From: JAWKTT01 sp041398965
GTDB lineage: Bacteria > Planctomycetota > Planctomycetia > Planctomycetales > Planctomycetaceae
NCBI GenBank assembly: GCA_041398965.1
Contig: JAWKTT010000004.1
Coordinates: forward strand, 186,001 to 250,000
Length of the DNA: 64,000 nt
Direction: 5' to 3'
Below are positions 19,595-29,117 of the stretch, piece after piece. Below the pieces are notes generated by a model. It was not told the origin of the DNA and did not search any database. It was given only the letters and a program-made list of their open reading frames with translations. The translations under genes were made by a program, and so were the position numbers. Every line of letters starts with the position of its first letter. Position 1 is the first letter of the stretch.

Positions 19595-19785
19595 CGGCCA
19601 TTCCTAAGAAAAGAGCGCCGCGGGTAACCTCAAGAAGTATACCGTCTCTCCCGACAGGAAGCACTGAAGAATTGCGATAACTCTCGGACGCCGGAGGCTT
19701 CTGGGGATGCCGTGTCATGGCAAACATTCATCGTACGATTCTGCGACCCGTACTTTGCAATAGCCCGTAGGACTTGCAGGGTGAT

Positions 19786-20226
19786 CTACTTCGGTGCCGG
19801 CGTCCCGGGGTGGACCCACTCGGTCGTTCCGTCGGACCAGTTTTCCTTCTTCCAGATTGGGACCAGTTCTTTTAACCGGTCGATGAGATGTTGGCTGGCG
19901 GCGTAGGCTTGCTGGCGATGGCCGCAACTGACGGCGATCGCCACGCTGATGTCACCCAGTTCCAAACGCCCGAGTCGATGCACAATCGAGACGCGTTCGA
20001 TCGGCCAATGGGCTTCGGCTTCGTCAACGACGGCATGCATCTGTGCGAGAGCCATGTCGGGGTAGCCCTCATAGTCCAAGGCAACGGTTTGTCGCCCGCC
20101 TGTCATCTCCCTCACGGTTCCGAGAAACAAGATGACCGCCCCCGCCTGCGTCGACCGGACCCCTTCCAACAGCGCCGTCGCGTCGATCGGGTCTCGTGTC
20201 AGTTCAACACTTCGCACCGCAGTCAT
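19786..20226 (-). CDS. moaE: Molybdopterin synthase catalytic subunit MoaE
   Basis: The 146-residue protein matches MoaE throughout. MoaE transfers sulfur from thiocarboxylated MoaD to cyclic pyranopterin monophosphate, forming molybdopterin in the cytoplasm. Visible hallmarks are FLGTVRE with Arg39, DYEGYPDMALAQM, VSIVHRLGRLELGDISVAIA, SCGHRQQAYAA, and the active-site lysines Lys119 (DRLKE) and Lys126/127 (PIWKKENW). These residue numbers coincide with those recalled for the E. coli enzyme. It lies 60 bp downstream of ychF on the same strand, so the two may be co-transcribed. No moaD or other moa gene is in the window, so the pathway partners must be elsewhere. Confidence 0.95.
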   Translation of the reverse strand: MTAVRSVELTRDPIDATALLEGVRSTQAGAVILFLGTVREMTGGRQTVALDYEGYPDMALAQMHAVVDEAEAHWPIERVSIVHRLGRLELGDISVAIAVSCGHRQQAYAASQHLIDRLKELVPIWKKENWSDGTTEWVHPGTPAPK

Positions 20227-20286
20227 GGTTCACCATTACCTATTCAACGTTCAAGACGCGAACGAGTCGACATCCATGGCAACAGG

Positions 20287-21378
20287 TTACACGTTGAACA
20301 GGAAGTGACAGATGTCTCCATCCTTCATGACGTAAGCCTTCCCTTCAACACGCAGTTTCCCTGCCTGACGTATCGCTTTTTCGCTTCCGTAAGTCACGAG
20401 GTCTTGCAGACTGTACACTTCGGCTCGAATGAAACCTCGTTCGAAGTCAGAGTGAATGACCCCCGCTCCCTGTGGAGCGGTCGCCCCGATCGGGATGGTC
20501 CAAGCCCGGACCTCTTTCTCACCCGCAGTGAAGTAGCTCTGTAAGCCGAGCGTGCGATACGCTTCTCGCGCGACAGTGTTGAGAGCCGGTTCGCTCAGAC
20601 CAACCGATTCCAGCATCTCGGCTCGTTCCTCTTCGTCCAACTCGGCGATTTCCGACTCGAGCTTTGCACAGACTGGGACCACTCCAGCCCCTTGTTTTGC
20701 GGCATATTCGCGAACACGAGTCGCCAAAGGGCCGGTGCCTGTCGGGTCGTTCTCGTCGACGTTGGCAACGTACATCACCGGCTTACCAGTCATCAGTCCA
20801 TAGCTCGCAATCGTCTTCTGTTCGACCGGGTCCAAAGGACATGTCCGCACCGGCTGATCTTTTCCGATATGTTCAAGAAGCTTCTTGATCACCGCGACAC
20901 GCACAATGGCTTCTTTGTCTCCTGACCGTGCCGTCCGCTCGGCCTTGCCCAGCGAGTTCTCAAGAACTTCCATGTCAGCGAGCAGTAGCTCAGTCTCGAC
21001 GATCTCAATGTCGGCGATGGGGTCGACCTTGCCTCCGACGTGAATGACGTCCTCATCTTCAAAGCAGCGTAACACCTGAATGATGGCGTCGACTTGACGG
21101 ATATGACTCAGGAACTTGTTCCCTAAGCCTTGCCCTTCGCTCGCCCCTTTGACAATCCCGGCGATGTCGACCAGCTTGAGGATTGCCGGAATGACCTTTT
21201 GTGGCTTGATGTACTTCGTGATCTCTTGCAGTCGCGAGTCGGGAACGTTGACGATCCCTTCATTCGGTTCGATGGTGCAGAACGGATAATTCGCACTCTG
21301 CGCGTCTGTCGAACTCGTCAGTGCGTTAAAGAGAGTGCTCTTCCCGACATTCGGGAGTCCAACAATTCCAGCTTCCAT
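20287..21378 (-). CDS. ychF: Redox-regulated ATPase YchF (OLA1 family)
   Basis: The 363-residue protein has the normal YchF length. The start is ATG 21378 (MEAGIVGLPNVGKSTLF), preceded by GGGATGG. An open frame continues upstream to 22005 but runs antisense to the sulfatase start and has no family similarity. Motifs: P-loop GLPNVGKST at 7-15, DIAG at 71-74, and NVDE at 206-209. The last replaces the usual NKxD of GTPases and is the mark of this ATP-preferring Obg-like family. The C-terminal TGS-like domain ends with GKAYVMKDGDICHFLFNV, the standard family end. YchF binds ribosomes and is linked to stress responses. It is transcribed divergently from the sulfatase and precedes moaE. Confidence 0.97.
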   Translation of the reverse strand: MEAGIVGLPNVGKSTLFNALTSSTDAQSANYPFCTIEPNEGIVNVPDSRLQEITKYIKPQKVIPAILKLVDIAGIVKGASEGQGLGNKFLSHIRQVDAIIQVLRCFEDEDVIHVGGKVDPIADIEIVETELLLADMEVLENSLGKAERTARSGDKEAIVRVAVIKKLLEHIGKDQPVRTCPLDPVEQKTIASYGLMTGKPVMYVANVDENDPTGTGPLATRVREYAAKQGAGVVPVCAKLESEIAELDEEERAEMLESVGLSEPALNTVAREAYRTLGLQSYFTAGEKEVRAWTIPIGATAPQGAGVIHSDFERGFIRAEVYSLQDLVTYGSEKAIRQAGKLRVEGKAYVMKDGDICHFLFNV

Positions 21379-21645
21379 CGTCGCCATCCCGCAACAGGTT
21401 GATCGAGTAGGACCTTCGTCCCAAAACCGACGCAGTTTACACACCTGTTCAAAAAAAACGACCTTCCCGTACTCCTCATTTCTCCGCGACCACTCCATCG
21501 CCGACGAAGACTCGACGAACGACTCCTCAATCCACGATGATGTCCGTTCGTCCTCCAGACGAAACCAGCCCCTATCGTCACTCATCTGGGTTTCGCGGGC
21601 TGTTCCCCTGTTGATGACAGCACCTGCTCCTTTCGGAGAAGCCTC

Positions 21646-23082
21646 ATGGTTCCCACTGCGAAGTTCCCGCTCTTTGTCGTTCTGATTGCGATGTTGATGT
21701 CCACTGGTCAAAGTCTGCTGTTCGCAGTCGAGCCGGGGAGTCCGAACATTGTCGTGATTCTCGCGGACGATCTCGGATGGGCCGATGCGGGGTGTTATGG
21801 CAACACCTTCAACGAAACACCTCACATCGACCGCTTGGCTCGCGAGGGGATGCGATTCACTCAGTTCTACGCCGGTCCTGTCTGTTCGCCGACGCGGGCA
21901 AATCTCCAATCGGGTCAGGATCAGGCTCGCTTCGGCATCACTCAACACATCCCCGGACACCGTCGTCCGTTCGCCAAACTGATTGACCCGGCTGTCCCTT
22001 CTCAACTCCCGTTAGAAGTGAAGACCATCGCGGAGCGGCTGGGAGATGCCGGGTATGCAACCGGATACTTTGGGAAGTGGCATCTCGGCGGCAAAGGCTT
22101 CGGACCGGCCGATCAAGGTTGGCAAACGGCGATGGAGTTGAACGGCAACGTGCAATCCCCCGCGAAGACCGGCGAGAAAGCCCCCCGACGAACTGCGGAG
22201 TATCTTGCCCAACAAGCGTGCGACTTTATTAGAAGTCACAAAGATCATCCGTTTCTGCTTCAAGTCTCTCACGCTGCGGTCCACATTCCGCTCTCGACCA
22301 CACCCGAACTTCTCGCCAAGTACGACGGCAAGCCCCCCGCGGCGGGCTATCCGTCACTTCCCGCCTATGCTGGTCTGTTGGAAGAGTTGGACCAAAGCGT
22401 TGGTCGAATTGTGCAAGCGATTGACGAAGCCGGTCTTTCCGAGAAGACATTGATACTGTTTGTCTCCGATAACGGCGGACTGGAGCACGAACAAAGCGGT
22501 CGCGTGGTGACGTCAAATCGCCCGTTGCGAGGAGAGAAGGGGACCCTCTATGAAGGGGGCATCCGAGTCCCCGCCATCGCCCGCTGGCCGGGGCAGATTC
22601 CAGCAGGTTCCCTCTGCAACCAACCGGCCATCACGACCGACATTTACCCGACGGCGTTGGAACTCGCCTCAATCAAACCCCCTCGAGATCAGCCGTGTGA
22701 CGGTCTGAGTTTAGCGAGCCTGTTACGCGATCCGGCCCACGAACTCAAACGCCCGGCCCTCTTCTGGCATCTCCCACATTACCATCACGCCACCCCTGCC
22801 GGGGCCATCCGTCACGGAGACTGGAAACTGATCGAGTCTTTCGAAGATGAGAGTCTCGAACTGTATCACCTGGGCCACGACCCGTCGGAACAGAGGAATC
22901 TGGCCGCCGAAGAACCCGAACGGGCACAAACCTTGCTGACATCCCTGCGTCACTGGCGCATGACCGTCGCAGCCCGCATGCCTCAACCCAACCCCAACTT
23001 CGACCCTACCCGCGCCACCGAACTCGGCAAAGGCCGACAGAAGGAACGGAGCGCCACTCCCATCCCTGTCTCGGGATCGTGA
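21646..23082 (+). CDS. Exported arylsulfatase-like sulfatase
   Basis: The 478-residue protein follows a GGAGAAG site at ATG 21646. Residues 1-27 form a signal peptide. The core shows NIVVILADDLGWADAGCYGN (metal-binding Asp pair 41-42), then PVCSPTRANLQSG with Cys80 in the C-x-P-x-R context that is converted to formylglycine, GYFGKWHLGG, and VSDNGGLEHE (metal ligands). A later REGKG-like region (LRGEKGTLYEGGIRVPAIA) is also typical. The family hydrolyses sulfate esters, in planctomycetes often on sulfated polysaccharides. Activation needs a formylglycine-generating enzyme, which is not in this window. No adjacent glycoside hydrolase suggests a specific substrate. Confidence 0.93.
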   Translation: MVPTAKFPLFVVLIAMLMSTGQSLLFAVEPGSPNIVVILADDLGWADAGCYGNTFNETPHIDRLAREGMRFTQFYAGPVCSPTRANLQSGQDQARFGITQHIPGHRRPFAKLIDPAVPSQLPLEVKTIAERLGDAGYATGYFGKWHLGGKGFGPADQGWQTAMELNGNVQSPAKTGEKAPRRTAEYLAQQACDFIRSHKDHPFLLQVSHAAVHIPLSTTPELLAKYDGKPPAAGYPSLPAYAGLLEELDQSVGRIVQAIDEAGLSEKTLILFVSDNGGLEHEQSGRVVTSNRPLRGEKGTLYEGGIRVPAIARWPGQIPAGSLCNQPAITTDIYPTALELASIKPPRDQPCDGLSLASLLRDPAHELKRPALFWHLPHYHHATPAGAIRHGDWKLIESFEDESLELYHLGHDPSEQRNLAAEEPERAQTLLTSLRHWRMTVAARMPQPNPNFDPTRATELGKGRQKERSATPIPVSGS

Positions 23083-23149
23083 AGCCAACGGAATTCAATG
23101 TGTCAGTCCATCGTACGAGACCACGATTAAACAGGAATAGTCTACCCTT

Positions 23150-26100
23150 ATGACGTTGCCGGTAACTTCTTTTTTGGACGACTCGATGGCGAACGCAGCT
23201 CGCGCGGATCTGCGGAGATGGCAGTTTTTCATTGATGTGGGCGGGACGTTTACCGACTGTGTGGCAATCGCTCCCGATGGGGGGATGCGGACGGCAAAGG
23301 TGCTGAGTAGCGGGCGGGTCAAGGGGGCGGCACGGGTTGATGCCGGGGGGCGAGTGCTGCACGTTCTCGGGGCGTTGCCGGGCGGAGAGAGCTTCTGGAA
23401 TGGCAGCACGCTGTTGCAGTTGGACAGTCGTGGCAATGTGATCGCCGAAGATGTCGTCGACACATTCTCCACCGTCGAACAACGTCTGAAGTTGTTGCCT
23501 CCTCTGTCGTTCCCCGCTTCAATGCCAACCGACGATTCCATGCAAATCGCAGATGTCGGACTGTCAGCCGATGCCTCTGTAGTGACCTTTGAATTGGTCC
23601 CCGGTCTGGATGCACCGCTGTTGGCGATCCGGCTTATCCTTGGGTTGCCGCCGGGAACCGAGCTTCCGCTGATGGATGTCCGACTCGGAACTACGCGCGG
23701 GACAAACGCGCTGTTGGAACGAAAAGGGGCCCGTACCGCACTCGTCATCACGCAAGGATTTCGCGACCTGTTGACGATTGGAAATCAGGACCGACCGCGA
23801 CTGTTTGACCTCACCATCGTCAAACCATCGCCGCTCGCCGAGAGAGTGTTGGAGGTCGATGAGCGACTATCAGCCGACGGAACGGTCCTGCGACCGCTCG
23901 ACGCCTTAGCACTCCGGGAGTCGTTACAGCAACTGCACCGCGAGGGGGTCGAATCGTTGGCCATCTGCCTCATGCACGCGTATCTCAATCCGCAACACGA
24001 ACAAGAGATCGAAGCGATGGCCCGCGAGATTGGCTTCGACGAGATCAGCCTGTCGAGTCGAGTCGCCCCGCGGATCAAGATCGTCTCCCGCTGCGACACG
24101 AGCGTTCTGGATGCCTATTTGACTCCCGTCCTGCGAAGCTACCTCGGTCGGATTCGTCGCGAGTTGTCGGGACTCACATCTTCGCTGGATTCCTTGACGA
24201 CAGGAGTCCGCTCCGCGACTGTCAACAAGACGCAGAACTCTTCACTGCGGCTCATCACATCCTCCGGGGGGATCATTGATTCCGAACTGTTTACGGGCAA
24301 AGACAGCATTCTTTCCGGTCCGGCGGGAGGGGTGATCGGGTTCTCTCGCGTGGCCGAGCGAGCCGGTTTCCCGCGATCGATCGGCTTCGACATGGGGGGG
24401 ACGAGCACCGATGTCTCGCGCTACGACGGACGTTACGATCTCGAGTACGAATCGCGAAAAGCGGGGGTCCGCATCGTGACGCCGATGCTCGCCATTGAGA
24501 CCGTTGCAGCGGGAGGGGGGAGCATCTGTCAGTTTGACGGAGTCCAGCTACGAGTCGGCCCTGAGAGTGCCGGTTCCGATCCCGGCCCCGCCTGTTATGG
24601 TCGTGGCGGACCACTCACCGTCACGGACCTCAACGTTTTGCTGGGGCGACTTCCAGTCGACGAGTTTCCATTCCCACTCGATACTAATGCCGCCCGACGT
24701 CGACTCGATGACCTCCTCGCACAGATCGCCGTTGCGGAACTTGGTCGGAAGTACACCTGGGAAGAGCTCGCTTCCGGGCTGTTGGAAATCGCGAACGCCC
24801 ACATGATCCGAGCCGTCCGACGCATCTCGGTCGAGAAAGGATATCATCCCGCCGACGATGTCCTGGTCAACTTCGGCGGAGCCGGTGGTCTCCATGTCTG
24901 CACACTCGCCCGCGAACTTGGAGTGAAGACGATCCTGAGTCATCCCCTTGCGGGTATACTGAGTGCCTATGGTATTGGTCACGCGGACGTTCGGCGACAC
25001 GGAGAGCGACCGGTTCTGCGACGCTGGAACTCGTCGTTGCTTCAGGAGGTCGAACCGACCTTCCTCGAACTGGAAGCAGAACTGACCTTGGCTGTTGTCG
25101 ACGAAGGTGTGCCCGAATCTCGAATCGCCCCTCCGATCCGCTCGCTCGACATCCGCTACTTAGGGACCGATTCGACACTCACCATCACGGCCCCGGATGC
25201 CGGTGTTCCGGAAGTCACTTCGTTCGACTTTCCCGAGGCATACGCCGTCGCTCATCAACAACTGTTCGGGTATCGGCGGGAAAATCGCGAGCTTGAAGTG
25301 GTTGCTTTGCGAGTCGAAGTTGTCGGCCCCTCAGAGACGCTCGCCGAGCATTCGTCGGGCGGAGAATCACGTTCCCAACAGGCGATGCCAACGAAGTCGC
25401 CGCCAGAGGATTCCCGGTCAATCGACTCAGGACATCGAACGCATTATGAGACTTCATCAAGTGCCAGGACCGCCACTGTCTATTGTGGCGGCAAGTGGCA
25501 GGCGGTTCCCTTGTTGCATCGGCGAGACTTGTTAATCGGGCAGACTTTGAATGGACCGGCCATCGTGTCTGAAGAGACATCGACCCTGTTCGTTGAGCCC
25601 GGTTTTCGAGCCGAGGTTGCTTCAGGAGGCGAAGTCATTTTGCGTCAGACAATCCCATCGCAGACGGTCCCTTTGTCGACTGACATTCGTGCTGACTCAG
25701 AGGCTGTTGCATGCGACGATGACATCACTCCCGATCCCGTGACGCTCGAAGTGTTCAACCATCAATTTGCTGCCATCGCCGAGCAGATGGGGCTGACGCT
25801 GCAACGGACAGCCGTCTCAACGAACGTCAAAGAGCGGCTCGACTTCTCGTGCGCCCTGTTTGATGCTGTCGGCAATCTTATCGTCAATGCACCACACATC
25901 CCGGTCCATCTCGGAGCGATGGGGGAGACCGTCCGGCACATCCTCAACGACAATCCGGAAATGCAGCCGGGGGATGTTTTCATCAGCAACGACCCCTTTC
26001 GTGGCGGGTCCCATCTCCCGGATGTCACCGTCGTTTCGCCAGTGCATGACGCGAAAACGGGTCAACTCTTGTTTCTGACCGCGAGCCGGGCTCACCATGC

Positions 26101-27283
26101 GGAGATTGGCGGGATCGCCCCCGGATCGATGCCTCCATTTTCGAAACGACTGTCGGAAGAGGGAGTCCTTATCCGAAACTTCGTGCTTGTGCATCGAGGG
26201 ACATCACGAGAAGACGAACTCCGCGACCTTTTGTTAAATGCCCCCTATCCAACGAGAGATGTCGAGTCGAACCTTGCTGATATTCGGGCGCAGGTTGCCG
26301 CCAATGCGCTCGGCATCGCCGCATTGCATCGACTTATCACGCGGTACTCCTGGCCCACTGTTGAACGATGTATGCAAGGCATTCGTCTTGCCGCGGCAAC
26401 TCAAGTGCGGCGGACCCTTCAAAAGCTCCCACAAGGGACACTGTCGTTCTGCGATCACCTCGACAATGGCTCGCCGATTGTCGTTAGCATCACGATCGCA
26501 AACTCGATGGCCCGCGTTGACTTCACCGGGACCGGGCCTGTGCTAGGTAGCAACCTCAATGCGAACCGAGCGATTGTCACCGCAGCCGTTATGTATGTTT
26601 TCCGCTGCCTCATCGATGAAGATATTCCACTGAATAGCGGTGTGCTCGAACCGATCGAGATTGTGTTACCGGACTCATTGTTAAATCCCCTAGGACATGC
26701 CGATCCAACAGAGTGTGCCGCGATGGTGGGGGGAAACGTCGAGACCTCCCAGCGTGTGGTCGACGTTCTTCTTGGAGCACTCGGTGTTGCGGCGGCGAGT
26801 CAGGGGACGATGAATAATCTCACCTTCGGAAACGAGCGATTCGGATACTACGAAACGATTTGTGGCGGAAGCGGGGCAACCCCAGCGGGGCAGGGGGCGT
26901 CGGGGGTGCATACGCACATGACGAACACTCGACTGACCGACCCCGAAGTGCTGGAGCATCGTTACCCCGTCCGCCTCCACGAGTTCTCTATCCGTCGCGG
27001 GTCCGGTGGAAAAGGGGAACACAATGGTGGTGATGGTGTCACTCGACATCTCGAATTTCTCGAACCCCTGCACGTCGCGATGTTGTCGCAACGCCGCGGT
27101 CCCTATCCCCCCTTTGGATTGAATGGCGGCGACAATGGAGCCCTTGGCATCAACAGCTTCCGCCCCTCCGGAACCCATGAATGGCACCCACTTCCCGGCA
27201 GCTTCCAGCAACAGTTGGCCCCCGGCGACCAACTCCGGATCCAAACCCCCGGCGCCGGCGCCTGGTCGTCTCCTCGTGACTAG
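23150..27283 (+). CDS. Fused hydantoinase A / hydantoinase B (5-oxoprolinase-like) protein
   Basis: The 1377-residue protein starts at ATG 23150; ATG 23186 is an alternative in the same frame, and neither has a strong ribosome site. The N-terminal HyuA half has the phosphate-binding motif DVGGTFTDC (about 29-37), LGTTRGTNALLERKGARTAL, a second nucleotide loop FDMGGTSTDVSRYDG, and PGPACYGRGGPLTVTDLNVL. From about residue 860 the HyuB half begins (PDPVTLEVFNHQFAAIAEQM) with PHIPVHLGAMGETVRHI and NDPFRGGSHLPDVTVV. This order is that of ATP-dependent 5-oxoprolinase. About 60-100 extra residues lie between the first motif and the LGTTRGTN motif. Activity on 5-oxoproline or a related cyclic amide is inferred. 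Confidence 0.9.
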   Translation: MTLPVTSFLDDSMANAARADLRRWQFFIDVGGTFTDCVAIAPDGGMRTAKVLSSGRVKGAARVDAGGRVLHVLGALPGGESFWNGSTLLQLDSRGNVIAEDVVDTFSTVEQRLKLLPPLSFPASMPTDDSMQIADVGLSADASVVTFELVPGLDAPLLAIRLILGLPPGTELPLMDVRLGTTRGTNALLERKGARTALVITQGFRDLLTIGNQDRPRLFDLTIVKPSPLAERVLEVDERLSADGTVLRPLDALALRESLQQLHREGVESLAICLMHAYLNPQHEQEIEAMAREIGFDEISLSSRVAPRIKIVSRCDTSVLDAYLTPVLRSYLGRIRRELSGLTSSLDSLTTGVRSATVNKTQNSSLRLITSSGGIIDSELFTGKDSILSGPAGGVIGFSRVAERAGFPRSIGFDMGGTSTDVSRYDGRYDLEYESRKAGVRIVTPMLAIETVAAGGGSICQFDGVQLRVGPESAGSDPGPACYGRGGPLTVTDLNVLLGRLPVDEFPFPLDTNAARRRLDDLLAQIAVAELGRKYTWEELASGLLEIANAHMIRAVRRISVEKGYHPADDVLVNFGGAGGLHVCTLARELGVKTILSHPLAGILSAYGIGHADVRRHGERPVLRRWNSSLLQEVEPTFLELEAELTLAVVDEGVPESRIAPPIRSLDIRYLGTDSTLTITAPDAGVPEVTSFDFPEAYAVAHQQLFGYRRENRELEVVALRVEVVGPSETLAEHSSGGESRSQQAMPTKSPPEDSRSIDSGHRTHYETSSSARTATVYCGGKWQAVPLLHRRDLLIGQTLNGPAIVSEETSTLFVEPGFRAEVASGGEVILRQTIPSQTVPLSTDIRADSEAVACDDDITPDPVTLEVFNHQFAAIAEQMGLTLQRTAVSTNVKERLDFSCALFDAVGNLIVNAPHIPVHLGAMGETVRHILNDNPEMQPGDVFISNDPFRGGSHLPDVTVVSPVHDAKTGQLLFLTASRAHHAEIGGIAPGSMPPFSKRLSEEGVLIRNFVLVHRGTSREDELRDLLLNAPYPTRDVESNLADIRAQVAANALGIAALHRLITRYSWPTVERCMQGIRLAAATQVRRTLQKLPQGTLSFCDHLDNGSPIVVSITIANSMARVDFTGTGPVLGSNLNANRAIVTAAVMYVFRCLIDEDIPLNSGVLEPIEIVLPDSLLNPLGHADPTECAAMVGGNVETSQRVVDVLLGALGVAAASQGTMNNLTFGNERFGYYETICGGSGATPAGQGASGVHTHMTNTRLTDPEVLEHRYPVRLHEFSIRRGSGGKGEHNGGDGVTRHLEFLEPLHVAMLSQRRGPYPPFGLNGGDNGALGINSFRPSGTHEWHPLPGSFQQQLAPGDQLRIQTPGAGAWSSPRD

Positions 27284-27544
27284 GTAATGTGGTGAAGTCG
27301 TGCATCGCCGCAACGGTGATTAGCAATGACATCCGCTCTCCGTGAATGGGCCAGTTTCCAGAATGACAAAAGTTAGGTTGACATCTTAGCCAGTCCAGCC
27401 GGCGGAGCGTTCATTCCTTACAAACCTACGTGTGCTTGTGTTTTTCTTACTAAGTCGATAACGTTGATGCGTATAGGAAATGCTAGATGCTACGCGTGCA
27501 TAATGTGCCACACGGGGACTTGGACAGGCTTTGGAGAAACGATT

Positions 27545-28810
27545 ATGACACGAATTCAATTGATCTGTGCGGTCACGCTGTTGATGTTCTGCGGATGTGG
27601 TAGCGGGGAGCCGAAATCGTCCCCGTTATCTTCAGAACCGGTCGCGGTGCCTGTTGAAATGTCGACTACACCGCCAGTTGAGACTACGGCGATGGTGCCA
27701 GATGAGGGGTCGACTACGGTCGCCTCGTCGGTTGCACCACTCTTCGAGCCACGTCCTGATTTTCAGCCAGTCTTCACCGGAAAGGAGCAGTTCCCCGAGG
27801 TGAAGGGGGCTGTCACGATCGCTCAGTTGTTTGCTGAAGCCGAAGCCGATCCCGCAGCATTTGAAAAGAAGTACGCCGGATTTGGGACTCCCATGGAAGT
27901 CTCGGGGATCGTGGGGCGGTTCGAAATCAATGAGGGAGTGACCAGGCTGACTTTTGTCAACGACGATGGTCGTCCGCTCGGAATACATGAAGTCTCGACT
28001 GTAGATCGGCGGCCTTGGGTTTACGCATGGCCGGGCGACCGGGTAACGCTTCGTGGCAAGGTGAGCGGATCGTCGCCAATCTATATTAGAGACGCGCGTC
28101 TCGTCTCCTGCGAGAGAAGTCAGGACTCAGTGGTCTATCGAGCAGAACAACTCGCAATCGCTTTCGCGGACGATCCTGGCATTCTGAAATCGAAGTTCAG
28201 TGCAACGGACATTACAGTAACGGGATCCGTCGTCGTCACCGAGAAGAGAAAGTACAGCAAAGCCGCGATCGTCTTAAAGACCGACGCCGGAGTGACGTTC
28301 GAGGGAATCTATGGTTCGTTTTCTCCGTATGAGTTCCGCCACGCTTCAACGCTACAGCCGGGCGACAAAGTCACGCTAACGGGAGCATTGACTTCAGACG
28401 AGTCTGGTAAAAACCTCGTCATCAAGAATCCGTTGATCGTCTCTCCAGATTTTCCCCTGCCGGCTCCCCTCTCGAAAACTGACGGGAGTTTTGTCGTCGA
28501 TGCGAAACTCGTATCAGAGTGGGGATGGAAGGAGTTCGCAACGCTGTACAGTCAGTTCCAGAATACTGGATTCTCGACGACATTGACGGGGACGGTCTCG
28601 TCCATCGAAGACAAGTTTGGCGATATCATCGTGACGTTAGCGACCGAGCAAGAATATCCAGTGGCCATAACGATGAAGCAGGCGGGGCTCGATGCCTCAG
28701 GGGTCAAGGTGGGCGACCGAGTTCAATTCCAAGGAGCACTCAGCATCATGCCCGACAATGCCTTGATGAGACTCATAGACGTCCCCAACGCATCTAATGT
28801 CATTAAATGA
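27545..28810 (+). CDS. Lipoprotein with repeated OB-fold-like (tRNA_anti-like) domains
   Basis: The ATG at 27545 is preferred over 27464 because it follows GGAGAAACGATT and starts a lipoprotein signal (MTRIQLICAVTLLMFCGCGS) with Cys at 16 or 18. A Pro/Thr/Val-rich linker follows (about 25-75). Three related beta-rich segments come next: TPMEVSGIVGRFEINEGVTR, ITVTGSVVVTEKRKYSKAAI and TLTGTVSSIEDKFGDIIVTL. Each is paired with a GDKVTLTG- or GDRVQFQG-type turn. This resembles tRNA_anti-like OB folds seen in bacterial lipoproteins, whose role is unknown. It is not clearly linked to the hydantoinase gene 260 bp upstream. Function cannot be assigned. Confidence 0.7.
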   Translation: MTRIQLICAVTLLMFCGCGSGEPKSSPLSSEPVAVPVEMSTTPPVETTAMVPDEGSTTVASSVAPLFEPRPDFQPVFTGKEQFPEVKGAVTIAQLFAEAEADPAAFEKKYAGFGTPMEVSGIVGRFEINEGVTRLTFVNDDGRPLGIHEVSTVDRRPWVYAWPGDRVTLRGKVSGSSPIYIRDARLVSCERSQDSVVYRAEQLAIAFADDPGILKSKFSATDITVTGSVVVTEKRKYSKAAIVLKTDAGVTFEGIYGSFSPYEFRHASTLQPGDKVTLTGALTSDESGKNLVIKNPLIVSPDFPLPAPLSKTDGSFVVDAKLVSEWGWKEFATLYSQFQNTGFSTTLTGTVSSIEDKFGDIIVTLATEQEYPVAITMKQAGLDASGVKVGDRVQFQGALSIMPDNALMRLIDVPNASNVIK

Positions 28811-28849
28811 TGTTGGCATAGATTGTGTTTTGGACGAGATGTCGCGCTG

Positions 28850-28960
28850 GGCGACGTCGGCTTGTTTGAGGTCTTTGATGAACGCACCGGCCGGGGTCGG
28901 TTGAGCTTCGAGTTTCCACTGTTTGGGCTGACCGGCTTCAGGCTTTTCGGACAGGTGAGT
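28850..28960 (-). pseudogene. Remnant of a PVC-type dehydrogenase/cytochrome protein C-terminal region
   Basis: Reading the minus strand from about 28960 gives PEAGQPKQWKLEAQPTPAGA then FIKDLKQADVAQ. The segment WKLEA.PT.AG.FIKDLK matches WKLEAMPTVAGPFIKDLKAE in the large protein at 29592-33923, at the point just before its cytochrome c domain. No heme motif follows and there is no start or stop context. The fragment therefore looks like debris of a paralogue, disrupted where the GxxExxY/repeat cassette now sits. The match is short (about 20 residues), hence moderate confidence. Confidence 0.5.
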
Positions 28961-29002
28961 GTGTTAATGGGGATGGTTGAACAGAAGCGTCGACGACAAG
29001 TG

Positions 29003-29051
29003 CTCATCGTCATTCATCTGTGTTCATCCGCGTGCATCTGTGGCATTCATC
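29003..29051 (+). repeat. 49-bp perfect direct repeat, copy 1 of GxxExxY cassette
   Basis: This 49-bp sequence is identical to 29475-29523. It is built from short degenerate units of the type TTCATCYGCGT / ATCTGTG. It lies 67 bp beyond the stop codon of the GxxExxY gene. Confidence 0.95.
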
Positions 29052-29086
29052 TTTCTTGTACGTTGCAGTGCAGCGACTTTGGGGAG

Positions 29087-29116
29087 GCCACTGATGAACA
29101 CGGATTCACACAGATT
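29087..29116 (-). repeat. Inverted, diverged unit of the same repeat family at the 3' edge of the GxxExxY gene
   Basis: Read on the minus strand it gives AATCTGTGTGAATCCGTGTT followed by CATCAGTGG, the same ATCTGTG/ATCCGTGTTCATC wording as the 49-bp repeats but in opposite orientation. It ends one base before the gene's stop codon. Confidence 0.65.
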
Positions 29117-29117
29117 G

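Noticed and set aside
20287..22005. Open frame that would extend YchF by over 200 residues at its N-terminus
   Set aside because: The extension runs antisense to the sulfatase start and has no family similarity; YchF normally begins at MEAGIVGLPNVGKS, which is at 21378 after a ribosome site.
28723..29013. 96-residue minus-strand frame overlapping the gene remnant
   Set aside because: It is in a different frame from the recognisable WKLEA...FIKDLK remnant and is Ser/Pro/Arg-rich without features.
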